This document shows positions 1 to 7,169 of a stretch of DNA of 9,473 nt, one piece after another; position 1 is the first letter of the stretch, and every line of letters begins with the position of its first letter. Source of the stretch: JAFGJQ01 sp964586145 (lineage in GTDB: Bacteria; Planctomycetota; Phycisphaerae; UBA1845); assembly GCA_964586145.1 (NCBI GenBank), contig CAZPHH010000132.1, positions 1 through 9,473 on the forward strand, given 5' to 3'. A program made the translations under genes and the position numbers. The notes under the pieces are model-generated. The model had not been told where the DNA came from. It saw only the letters and a list, made by a program, of their open reading frames with translations, and did no database searches.

Positions 1-72
1 ACGCTTCGCCACCCGACCGTGCCCGGGGCACCGGGGTGGCCGGAATAAGACCGTGAGCGGAAGAACACCACC

Positions 73-1443
73 ATGACCATCACGCAAACGCTTTCCGAGT
101 GGGCCTGCGGGCTTCGATTTGAGGACCTGGACGCGCCGGCCATCGAAGCGGCCAAGCGGTTCCTGTACGACTCCATCGGCTGTGCCCTGGGAGGGTACCG
201 GCAGGAAGACTGCGAATGGCTGCTGCACCACCTGATGGAGATGGGCGGGGCCGATCACTGCACCTGCATCGGCGGCGGACACCGCACGTCGGTACTGAAC
301 GCGGCCCTGTTCAACGCCCTGGCCATCCGCGCCATGGACTACAACGACATCTACTGGAAGGCCGATCCGTGCCATCCGTCGGACATCATCCCCGCGGCCA
401 CGAGCATCGCGGAATGGAAGGGCCTGTCCGGCAAGGAGCTGATCGTCGGCATTGTGCTGGCTTATGAAATGGAGATGCGCTACTGCGAAGCGGGCGAGCC
501 GGGCATTCGGGAGAAGGGCTGGCACCACGCCACGCTCACCGCGTTCGTCTCACCGATGGTCGCGGCCCGCATGTTGAAACTGGACGCGGCCCGAATGCAG
601 CACGCCATCGGCATCAGCGCGTCGCACTCCTGCACGCTGGGGGCCGTGACCGCCGGCAAGCTGACCATGATGAAGAACACGGTGGACCCCCTGGCCACCC
701 AGGCCGGCGTGCAGGCCGCCCTGCTCGCGGAGAAGGGCTACACCGGCCCGGAGCACGTTGTGGACGGCAAGGAGGGCCTGACCCATTGCTTCGGACCGAA
801 GTGGCATTTGAACCGTTTGACGGACGGACTCGGCAAGGGCTTCAAAATCGTCGAGTGCGGCATGAAGTTCTACCCGATCGAGGCCCTGTCGCACGCGCCG
901 ACGACGGCCACGCTGAAGCTGGTACACGAGCACGACATCCAGCCCGTCGACGTCAAAGAGATTCGGGTCGAGACCATCGCCCGGGCGGCGGACATCCTGT
1001 CGGACCCCGCCAAGTACCGGCCGAAGTCGAAGGAGACGGCCGACCACAGCCTGCCCTATTGCCTGGCCGTCGCCGTCGCGGATCGGCAGGTCACGCCGCG
1101 GCAGTTCGAGAACGCCCGCATCCAGGACCCGGCCCTGCATCCGCTGATGGATGCGGTGAAGGCCGTGGCGAACCCCGAGTTTGAGTCCCTGTTCCCCGCC
1201 AAGCAGCCGTCGCGAGTGACCATTACGCTCAGGAACGGTCAGTCGTTCAGCGAGCGGGTGGACGTGCCCAAGGGCGACTACCGCGACCCGGGCTCGATGG
1301 AGGACATCGAGGTGAAGTTCAACGCCCTGGCCGGTGGGAAGTTCTCCGAGGCCCGTTGCCGCCGGATTCGCGACACCATCATGGGGCTGGACTCGCTGAA
1401 GAACTCCGCCGAGCTCATGACGCTGCTGGTCGCGGATCGATGA
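73..1443 (+). CDS. MmgE/PrpD family protein (2-methylcitrate dehydratase-like)
   Basis: This 456-residue soluble protein matches the MmgE/PrpD family in length and in its conserved blocks. The family includes 2-methylcitrate dehydratase, cis-aconitate decarboxylase and related lyases or epimerases acting on small polycarboxylates. The helical N-terminal domain (about 5-250) carries DYND at 89-92 and HPSD at 101-104, then GWHH at 149-152, and DPLATQAG around 205-212. The smaller C-terminal domain (about 270-440) begins near KFYP (265-268) and contains DHSLPY at 324-329. These blocks occupy the usual family positions. The ATG at 73 fits the family N-terminus, and only a weak purine-rich stretch precedes it. 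An upstream frame ending at TAA 46-48 or at TGA 74-76 (overlapping the ATG) could be the tail of a preceding gene, but too little is visible to tell. No prpB or prpC homologue is nearby, so a propionate-pathway role cannot be assigned. Family is sure; substrate is unknown. Confidence 0.94.
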   Translation: MTITQTLSEWACGLRFEDLDAPAIEAAKRFLYDSIGCALGGYRQEDCEWLLHHLMEMGGADHCTCIGGGHRTSVLNAALFNALAIRAMDYNDIYWKADPCHPSDIIPAATSIAEWKGLSGKELIVGIVLAYEMEMRYCEAGEPGIREKGWHHATLTAFVSPMVAARMLKLDAARMQHAIGISASHSCTLGAVTAGKLTMMKNTVDPLATQAGVQAALLAEKGYTGPEHVVDGKEGLTHCFGPKWHLNRLTDGLGKGFKIVECGMKFYPIEALSHAPTTATLKLVHEHDIQPVDVKEIRVETIARAADILSDPAKYRPKSKETADHSLPYCLAVAVADRQVTPRQFENARIQDPALHPLMDAVKAVANPEFESLFPAKQPSRVTITLRNGQSFSERVDVPKGDYRDPGSMEDIEVKFNALAGGKFSEARCRRIRDTIMGLDSLKNSAELMTLLVADR

Positions 1444-1476
1444 AATCTCCGCAGCGCACAGCGGCAGTCGAAGTCG

Positions 1477-4440
1477 TCAGGCCGTAGGCGCCTGGAGGCG
1501 GCGGATCAACTGAGGAAGAACGTCGTAGCGGCTGAGGCGTAGGCCCACGGCGCCTCCGCCGGAATGGAGTTCGACAAACTCCGGGACCGGCGCCAGGCCG
1601 AACCGGCGGTAGAACGCGGCGCGGATGAACTGCTTCACGTCGTCCGGGTCCGCGCGCCGCGCGTCCACGTGTACCTGGAAGTAGTTGCCCTGCCCGGCCG
1701 CATTCACGCGAACCGCCACCGCATCTCGCCCGAAGGCTCGCTTCAGCATGGCCTCGGCCAGGTCGATCAGGGCCAGGCCGCGGAAGAAGCTCGACCCGTC
1801 CAGCCGCTCGAACGCGGGCGGGTCCTGCTTCGACAGCGACTCGTCATCCAGGCCGCGGTTGTAGTCAACCGGCGACGCGCCGAATCGTTCCAACCAGCGG
1901 TTCAGGCGAGTCGGCCCCGCGCTGCCGCGCTCCCATTCCAGCTCCGACTCCATCTCCGCGCGGCTCGGGAGCCGATCGGGCTCGATATCCGCGCAGCGGT
2001 CGCCGCACTGGGATCGCGTGACGCAGTCGATCCACTCATCCGGATGATGAAGCAAATGGAAGTTCTTGGCCATTTCGCCGAACAGGTAGGCCACCATCGC
2101 CCGAAGCGGAACGCCCTGCTCCTCCACCACCGCGCCGGAGGCGGTCGTCCGCCGCAGCACCGGATCGCGCCAGCCGGCGAAAAGCGATTCCAGCGCAGCG
2201 TCCGCCTTGGCACGGGCTTCCGGCAGGTCCAGCCGCAAGACCTCGGCGAGCTGCGCGACGTACCATTCGCGATGGGCTTCCACCTGCCGTCGCAGGTCCT
2301 CCTGCGAAGCCAACAGCGGCAGTCGTCGCAGGACCGAGCCAATCCAGGCACGGCTGTCGGGGCTCAATAGACCGTCGTCAAGCAGATCGTCCTCGATGGG
2401 ACGGAACAGATCCGTGTCCAGCGGCAACTTCAGTAGGATGGCCGCCAGCTCCGCGGCCTTGCCGGTCATCTTTCGCATTTCGCCGGCCGTCAGCGGGCCG
2501 GAGCCCGTTCCCTCGCCGTACGCACCCCACGACCATCGCCAGGCCGCCCGGTCGCGCTCCACGCTGTAGGGAAACAGAATGCGGAAGCGATCGGTCGGCA
2601 CGGGGTAGGCGCCCAGGATCCGGTAGTTGTCCCGGGGGTTGGAGGAGATGAGCGCACCCTGCCCGGCGCGGCCCTTCTGAATGGTGGCCTGGTCCAGCGA
2701 GCCGGCCCGCACGCCGGTGCCGTACTCCGCCTGACAGGCCAGATGCACGAGCAGGTCCGGCGGCACACCAAGCTCGAACAGCCCGTTCATCGCGTTCTTG
2801 ACGGCCACCGTCACCGCCGACGAGCTCGAGAAACCGCCCTGCGGGATGTTCCCCGTGGAGACCAGCCGCAGGCCGCGGAAACGGTCGCGGCCCAGGCATT
2901 CCTGCACTTTCGCACCCAGGTTGCCGGTCCGCAACGTCCGCATGGACGCGATGGCGTTACCGACCAGTGCGAACGGGCGCCGCATGTTGCTGCTCACCCA
3001 GAGCGACGGCGGCGGCAGGGGCAGGCCCTTCTTCCGACGCTGCTCCAGCTCCTCATCGCTGAAGTAGCCGAGCGAAAGGAGCACGCTTTCGCTCATATGC
3101 GTGCCGAAGACCTCGTAGGCGTGCAGGTCGGAAATGCCCTCGCCGGGATACATGACATCGTCGTCGGACGGGATGTAGTTGATGCTCTCGCGGTACTCCG
3201 GCGTCATCGGATACAGGTGAATTCGCCGGTCGTCCGCCTCCTGCGCCAGCACCACGATCTGCTCGTGGCCCGCGGCGTCGCCCGCCCCGATGGGCATCTG
3301 CCAGGCCGGACCGAAGAACCGCACCATGTCCGGATGCATGAACGCGATCCGCAGCCGGCCGCCGGCGATCCCGATCCCGACGGTTTGATCGGGCTTGAAG
3401 GCGAGTTGTTCCTTCGAGACGGCCGCCGCCAGCTCCTGCAACTGGCGCGTGATGGACGCGACCTGGCCCGCCGGCCGGTCCGCCGCGATGGCGCGGGCCG
3501 CCGCGTCTGCCTCCAGCTCCTCGGGGAACAGCAGGCCGCGAGCCGACGCCAGCATGCCTTCCAGCAGGGCCAGGTCCATCGGCTGGGTCACGTCGGAACA
3601 GAGCAGGTCGTATTCCGGGTCGGCCGGCGTGGTGGTGATGGTGCGGATGTCCCCTCCGTCCCGGCTGATCGCCTCGACGACGTCGGTCAGGTAGTACTGG
3701 CCCTGGGCGTTGTCGTTCGTGAGGTTCTGAAGGCGTCGCAGCAGGCGGGTCGCCCGGATCGCATAAAGCGGACAGTTCCCCTCCGTCAGGTCCAGCAGGG
3801 CCTGACGGGCCGATCCGTCCGCTTCCGCCGCGATGTCCCGCTCTTCCAGGATGCGCAGCACGCGCCCGTTCTCGCCTCGCAAAACGCGGCCCTTGCCGCG
3901 GTTCTTCGGCGGCTCGTAGCGGGCGCTGAGGAACGTGAGGTCCGCCTCCGCCCCTCCGGCGCGGTGCGTGTCCCACAATCGGCGGAACACGGACGGCGGC
4001 ACGATGCGATCCCCCATGGTGATGATCAGCAGCGGGTCAGCCGCTCGCAGCCCCGCCACGCTGAACGCCTCGTACGCGGCAAACGCCGTCCCGCCGGTCG
4101 GGTCCTCCGAGCGGACGTACACGTTGTCCGGCCCCAGGGCGGCCGACACGTCCTCGTGGCGGTAGCCGACCAGGCAGACGACAGGGGACGGACTCACGCG
4201 GCGAAATGCGTCAATCGAGTGCCGCGCCAGCGGCGTGCCGTGGACGGGCTGAATGCACTTGGGGTCCTTGCCGAAGCGCGTCCCTTTGCCGGCAGCCAGA
4301 ATCACCAGCACCGGCGATTCCGTGGTGATGCCGCCGTGGAGGGCCAGGCTCGGCGGGTTGAGAATCTTCTCGGGGCACAGCGAGACGGCGTCCCGTAGCG
4401 CGCGGGTCGAAGGCGATGGACCTGTTGGCGGCGATGTCAT
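1477..4440 (-). CDS. Fused sugar-1-P nucleotidyltransferase / GHMP sugar kinase
   Basis: A 987-residue protein with two enzymatic halves. Residues about 44-300 form a nucleotidyltransferase: the nucleotide loop LAAGKGTRFGKDPK (48-61), GGTA at 116-119, MGD at 141-143, EGN at 220-222 and NDNAQGQYYLTD (242-253) resemble the GlmU uridylyltransferase domain. Residues about 350-987 form a GHMP kinase: PQGGFSSSSA (533-542) is the ATP-binding motif, E572 and SLDQ (581-584, D583 the likely catalytic base) match galactokinase, and GGG at 961-963 may be motif 3. Motif 1 (359-372) is degenerate. The kinase half is about 640 residues, much longer than galactokinase (about 380-400), implying an insertion around 640-870. 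By analogy with Bacteroides FKP it should phosphorylate a free sugar and transfer a nucleotide to make an NDP-sugar in the cytoplasm. The ATG at 4440 is the only Met before the first domain and has a GAAGAG-like site upstream. Sugar and nucleotide cannot be read from the sequence. Confidence 0.92.
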   Translation of the reverse strand: MTSPPTGPSPSTRALRDAVSLCPEKILNPPSLALHGGITTESPVLVILAAGKGTRFGKDPKCIQPVHGTPLARHSIDAFRRVSPSPVVCLVGYRHEDVSAALGPDNVYVRSEDPTGGTAFAAYEAFSVAGLRAADPLLIITMGDRIVPPSVFRRLWDTHRAGGAEADLTFLSARYEPPKNRGKGRVLRGENGRVLRILEERDIAAEADGSARQALLDLTEGNCPLYAIRATRLLRRLQNLTNDNAQGQYYLTDVVEAISRDGGDIRTITTTPADPEYDLLCSDVTQPMDLALLEGMLASARGLLFPEELEADAAARAIAADRPAGQVASITRQLQELAAAVSKEQLAFKPDQTVGIGIAGGRLRIAFMHPDMVRFFGPAWQMPIGAGDAAGHEQIVVLAQEADDRRIHLYPMTPEYRESINYIPSDDDVMYPGEGISDLHAYEVFGTHMSESVLLSLGYFSDEELEQRRKKGLPLPPPSLWVSSNMRRPFALVGNAIASMRTLRTGNLGAKVQECLGRDRFRGLRLVSTGNIPQGGFSSSSAVTVAVKNAMNGLFELGVPPDLLVHLACQAEYGTGVRAGSLDQATIQKGRAGQGALISSNPRDNYRILGAYPVPTDRFRILFPYSVERDRAAWRWSWGAYGEGTGSGPLTAGEMRKMTGKAAELAAILLKLPLDTDLFRPIEDDLLDDGLLSPDSRAWIGSVLRRLPLLASQEDLRRQVEAHREWYVAQLAEVLRLDLPEARAKADAALESLFAGWRDPVLRRTTASGAVVEEQGVPLRAMVAYLFGEMAKNFHLLHHPDEWIDCVTRSQCGDRCADIEPDRLPSRAEMESELEWERGSAGPTRLNRWLERFGASPVDYNRGLDDESLSKQDPPAFERLDGSSFFRGLALIDLAEAMLKRAFGRDAVAVRVNAAGQGNYFQVHVDARRADPDDVKQFIRAAFYRRFGLAPVPEFVELHSGGGAVGLRLSRYDVLPQLIRRLQAPTA

Positions 4441-4519
4441 GCTGGTTGCTCTTCATTCGCTCCGGCCGCCGCACCGGGTTCACCCAAAGCCTGACCCCTC
4501 ACGCCGGCAGTTCGTTGCG

Positions 4520-4525
4520 ATTCTA
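4520..4525 (-). promoter_or_regulatory. Possible -10 box for the fused kinase gene
   Basis: TAGAAT on the minus strand lies about 80 bases upstream of the 4440 start and differs from the sigma-70 -10 consensus at one position. No good -35 box stands 16-18 bases before it, so this is only a candidate. Confidence 0.25.
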
Positions 4526-4549
4526 CCCGCGTGCGGATCGGCACGGTAG

Positions 4550-4578
4550 GCGGACGGGCTTGCCTTCCGGCCGTCCGC
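4550..4578. repeat. 8-bp inverted repeat in divergent gap
   Basis: GCGGACGG (4550-4557) is exactly complementary to CCGTCCGC (4571-4578) across a 13-base loop. It lies between two divergent genes, about 60 bases upstream of the pseudopilin start. It could be a leader hairpin of that gene or an operator. Nothing in the sequence decides between these. Confidence 0.45.
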
Positions 4579-4635
4579 ACCCCATGCTGACAAGCCGAGC
4601 GGAGGCCACCCAGGCGGCAAGACGGAGCGATCGCG

Positions 4636-5463
4636 ATGCGAGAACGGAGTCCGACGGCATCCCCGGCCTTCTCGCTGATCGAGCTTCTGATCGTGGTGTC
4701 GGTGGTCGCGCTGCTGTTGAGCATCCTGGCCGGTTCGCTGGGGCGGGCGCGCGACGCCGCGAAGTTCGCCGTCTGTGCGGGCAATCTCCGGCAACTGGGC
4801 GCGGGCGTCCACCTGTACGCGGAGGACCACGACGACTTCATCCCGCGGGGGCCGGATGCGGACCATCCGTTCGACTTTGCCGCGGCGCCGTTCGGGACGA
4901 ACCAGATCTGGATCGGGGAGGCGGTTCCGTCCAGTCATCCGCGACAACACACCGGCCTGGGATTGCTGCTCAAGACGGTTGCGCCCGTGCCGCAGGTTTT
5001 CTTCTGCCCCGGCGACGACTCACCGGACCAGGTGAAAGAGCTGCCGCGCGTCAACACGGAATTCGATGCCTACAGCTCGTACTTCTATCGCCACCTGGAC
5101 ATGCTGCTCGAGTCCGCCGCGTCGGGCCGGCTGGGCCGGCTCGGCGTCAACGTGGTCGACGGAACGCGTGTGCCGGTGGAGGCGCTGGCGCTGGACCGCA
5201 ACACCTTCGGGCACATGCAGTTCGGGATGCGGCGGTCGAACCACAAGGCCCGGCGCGCGCAGGTACTGTATCGCGATGGCTCCGTCCAGCGTTTCAACAA
5301 CGCCGGCGGCGGACTGTCGCTGGGCTTCGAGTGGTTCGAGGATTTCCCGAACTCCGTCGCCGCCGCGCTGGACCAGCTTTTCATCAACGCGGATTTCGCC
5401 TTCCGCTCCGGCCACCCCGCCGCCGCCCCGCGCGTGGCGGCACCAGTCGCCGGAAATCCGTGA
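4636..5463 (+). CDS. Type II pseudopilin-like protein with H-X9-DG-type motif
   Basis: A 275-residue prepilin-like protein. After a short charged leader, residues 11-20 read AFSLIELLIV: cleavage by a prepilin peptidase is expected between A11 and F12, leaving Phe at +1 and the conserved Glu (E16) at +5, followed by one hydrophobic helix to about residue 32. The helix then runs into a charged heptad-like stretch and CAGNLRQLG (47-55), typical of planctomycete pseudopilins. Near the C-terminus, H203 with DG at 214-215 matches the H-X9-DG processing-associated motif within one residue. Such proteins occur in many copies in planctomycetes and are thought to be cell-envelope or type II secretion-related; their exact role is unclear. 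The start is supported by GGAG (4624-4627) eight bases before the ATG. No other secretion or pilus gene is nearby, so this is a stand-alone copy. Confidence 0.9.
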   Translation: MRERSPTASPAFSLIELLIVVSVVALLLSILAGSLGRARDAAKFAVCAGNLRQLGAGVHLYAEDHDDFIPRGPDADHPFDFAAAPFGTNQIWIGEAVPSSHPRQHTGLGLLLKTVAPVPQVFFCPGDDSPDQVKELPRVNTEFDAYSSYFYRHLDMLLESAASGRLGRLGVNVVDGTRVPVEALALDRNTFGHMQFGMRRSNHKARRAQVLYRDGSVQRFNNAGGGLSLGFEWFEDFPNSVAAALDQLFINADFAFRSGHPAAAPRVAAPVAGNP

Positions 5464-5529
5464 CGCCTGCGGCCGGCGCGCCGCGGGCCATTACCGGGGT
5501 CAGCAATGTCAAAGATGCCCCGTCTGTTT

Positions 5530-5610
5530 GCTGCGTTTGCCTGCTGCACTCATACGGCATGCAGCGTGCGGTCGACAGCTGCTGTGCCCCGTGAACGGGG
5601 CAAACGCAGC
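5530..5610. repeat. 12-bp inverted repeat between convergent genes
   Basis: GCTGCGTTTGCC (5530-5541) is the exact reverse complement of GGCAAACGCAGC (5599-5610), separated by 57 bases. The arms enclose short palindromes and overlap the 5585-5602 hairpin, so two alternative foldings are possible. It sits in the 223-base gap where the pseudopilin gene and the PLP-enzyme gene converge. Confidence 0.6.
5585..5602. terminator. Candidate hairpin terminator without U-tract
   Basis: TGCCCCG (5585-5591) pairs perfectly with CGGGGCA (5596-5602) around the tetraloop TGAA. It is placed where transcription from both convergent genes should stop, but no T-run follows on either strand, so termination would be inefficient or factor-assisted. 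A second perfect palindrome, GCACGGCCGTGC, lies at 5633-5644. Confidence 0.4.
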
Positions 5611-5686
5611 CGGTTGCTCAAGCGGCCGATGGGCACGGCCGTGCGGCAGTCCGCAAGTTGGAGATGTTCCGTTTGCCGATGGCGAA

Positions 5687-6910
5687 TCAGCCCGCGCCGA
5701 CCTGGGCGCGATGCGTGCAGCGTGAGCTGGCGGTCTCCAGGGCCTGGTCCAGATCCGCGATGATGTCGTCCACGTTCTCAATGCCGACCGACAGCCGAAC
5801 CAGCCCGTCCGTGATCCTCGCCCGGCAGCGGGCCTCCGGGCCCATCGTGGCGTGGGTCATGCCGGCCGGGTGCTGGATGAGCGACTCCACGCCGCCCAGA
5901 CTGACCGCCAGAGCGCAGAGCTTCACGGAGTTCATCATGGTGCGACCCGCTTCCAGACCGCCCTTCAACTCGAAACTGATCACCGGGCCCCCGCCGGTCA
6001 TCTGCTTGCGGGCCAACTCATGCTGCGGGTGGCTTTTGAGCCAGGGGAACCGCACCCAGTCGACGGCCGGATGCTCCTCCAGGAACTCCGCCACTTTCAG
6101 CGCGCTCTCGGATTGCTGTTTCATGCGCAGCGGCAGAGTCTTGATGCCGCGATGCACCAGGAACGACTCCAGCGGCGAAAGCACCCCGCCCAGATGGTTG
6201 AGCACCTTGCGGAACGACCGGTTGTCCGCCTCGTCCTTGACCACGATGGCCCCGCCCACCACGTCCGCGTGGCCGTTCAGGGCTTTTGTGAGGCTGTGTA
6301 CCACCACGTCGGCGCCCCATTTGAACGGCTGCTGGAGGATCGGGCTCATGAAGGTGTTGTCTACGACCACAACCGCCCCGTGCTGGTGGGCCAGACGGCA
6401 GATCGCTTCCAGGTCGGCGAGGACCAGGGTGGGGTTGCCCGGCGTCTCCACGTACACCACGCGGGTGTTGGGCCGGAAGGCCTTCTCCACGGCCTCCAGG
6501 TCCGACGGGTCCAGCATGGTGGCCTCGATGCCCCAGCGGGGCAGGAAGCCCTCCACGAGGGTGCAGGTCGGGCCGTAGACGGTGTCGCCGCAGATGATGT
6601 GGTCGCCGGACTTCAGCAGGGCGGCCAGGGCGGTGTGGATGGCGGCCATGCCGCTGCCGCAGGCCAGGGCGGCGTACCCGCCTTCCAGGGTGGCGATGCA
6701 GCTTTCCAGGGCCGCGACTGTGGGGTTGCCCATCCGGCTGTAGATGTAGCCCTGCTCGCGGCCGGCAAAAAGGGCGGCTCCCTGGTCGGCGTTCTCGAAC
6801 GCGAACGTCGAGACCTGGTAAATGGGGGGAACGACGGGGCGATACGGGTATTCGCCGATGCCGGCGTGGACGGCCAGTGTTTCCGGGGCGTACGAGCGAT
6901 CGTCGGTCAT
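5687..6910 (-). CDS. PLP-dependent Cys/Met metabolism enzyme (cystathionine gamma-synthase/lyase type)
   Basis: A 407-residue enzyme of the PLP-dependent Cys/Met metabolism family, which interconverts homocysteine, cystathionine, cysteine and methionine in the cytoplasm. Seen directly: SLTK at 206-209 with K209 as the PLP-binding lysine, the phosphate contacts YSR (57-59), CGSGMAA (84-90), VVDNTF (182-187), and the C-terminal block SLGGVESLIQHPAGMTHA (337-354). Length and motif order fit cystathionine gamma-synthase, gamma-lyase and methionine gamma-lyase. The C-terminal block looks like methionine gamma-lyase, but the position after YG (112-113), Cys in the Pseudomonas enzyme, is Pro114, so that reaction is not assured. 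The ATG at 6910 is chosen because GGAG lies eight bases upstream (6922-6919) and the family N-terminus starts here. An in-frame TTG at 6961 would add 17 unconserved residues. The gene stands alone, with a structured leader upstream. Confidence 0.93.
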   Translation of the reverse strand: MTDDRSYAPETLAVHAGIGEYPYRPVVPPIYQVSTFAFENADQGAALFAGREQGYIYSRMGNPTVAALESCIATLEGGYAALACGSGMAAIHTALAALLKSGDHIICGDTVYGPTCTLVEGFLPRWGIEATMLDPSDLEAVEKAFRPNTRVVYVETPGNPTLVLADLEAICRLAHQHGAVVVVDNTFMSPILQQPFKWGADVVVHSLTKALNGHADVVGGAIVVKDEADNRSFRKVLNHLGGVLSPLESFLVHRGIKTLPLRMKQQSESALKVAEFLEEHPAVDWVRFPWLKSHPQHELARKQMTGGGPVISFELKGGLEAGRTMMNSVKLCALAVSLGGVESLIQHPAGMTHATMGPEARCRARITDGLVRLSVGIENVDDIIADLDQALETASSRCTHRAQVGAG

Positions 6911-6969
6911 GAATCGGACTCCGGTTGCGGCATGGCCGAGGCTGCCCTGGAATGGCCGCAAATGTGCTT

Positions 6970-6992
6970 GTAGCCCCTCCCTGGAGGACTAC
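6970..6992 (-). promoter_or_regulatory. Leader hairpin upstream of PLP enzyme
   Basis: On the minus strand GTAGTCCT (6992-6985) pairs with GGGGCTAC (6977-6970) around a 7-base loop, with two G-U wobbles. Read on the plus strand these become C-A mismatches, so the structure favours a minus-strand transcript, the leader of the PLP-enzyme gene. Directly before it in that transcript, an 8-base inverted repeat (CGGGAGTC at 7064-7071, GACTCCCG at 6994-7001) could close a larger domain. No known SAM, SAH or other riboswitch signature is recognisable. Confidence 0.4.
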
Positions 6993-7088
6993 CGACTCCC
7001 GGGCGGCGGGGCGTCTCGGGGCGGGCGGGGACGACGGTCCAGGCCCATCGGCGCGGCCGGCCGCGGGAGTCAGGAAACGGCTGAACCC

Positions 7089-7117
7089 ATGGTCTCGTTT
7101 TTCCGACGTTGGGTCAA
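7089..7117 (-). promoter_or_regulatory. Candidate promoter for PLP enzyme
   Basis: On the minus strand TTGACC (7117-7112) is followed after 17 bases by GACCAT (7094-7089). The -35 box matches five of six consensus positions and the -10 only three. Transcription would start near 7082 and give a leader of about 170 bases that begins just before the inverted repeat at 7071-7064. Confidence 0.35.
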
Positions 7118-7130
7118 GGGTTGCGGCGGG

Positions 7131-7159
7131 TTGCGGGCCCGCGGTTTGTGGGCTAGACT
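7131..7159 (+). promoter_or_regulatory. Sigma-70-type promoter of tRNA-Gln
   Basis: TTGCGG (7131-7136) and TAGACT (7154-7159) are separated by exactly 17 bases and end 10 bases before the mature tRNA 5' end at 7170. This leaves only a very short leader for RNase P, as is common for single tRNA genes. Confidence 0.65.
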
Positions 7160-7169
7160 TTGGGTCTAT

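Noticed and set aside
2743..4398. 551-residue open frame on the plus strand, antisense to the fused kinase
   Set aside because: It lies wholly inside a gene with clear family motifs. Its translation is Arg/His/Gln-rich with no recognisable domain, as expected from the opposite strand of GC-rich coding DNA.
73..5463. A single propionate or methylcitrate operon
   Set aside because: The PrpD-like gene is convergent with its neighbour and no methylcitrate synthase or lyase is present.
4416..5594. 392-residue plus-strand frame covering the pseudopilin in another frame
   Set aside because: The 4636-5463 frame has the prepilin cleavage site, the +5 Glu, H-X9-DG-like motif and ribosome binding site; the longer frame is Arg/Gly/Pro-rich noise.
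6911..7082. SAM-I, SAM-II or T-box riboswitch for the PLP enzyme
   Set aside because: None of the conserved core sequences of these classes could be found by eye; only generic stems are present.
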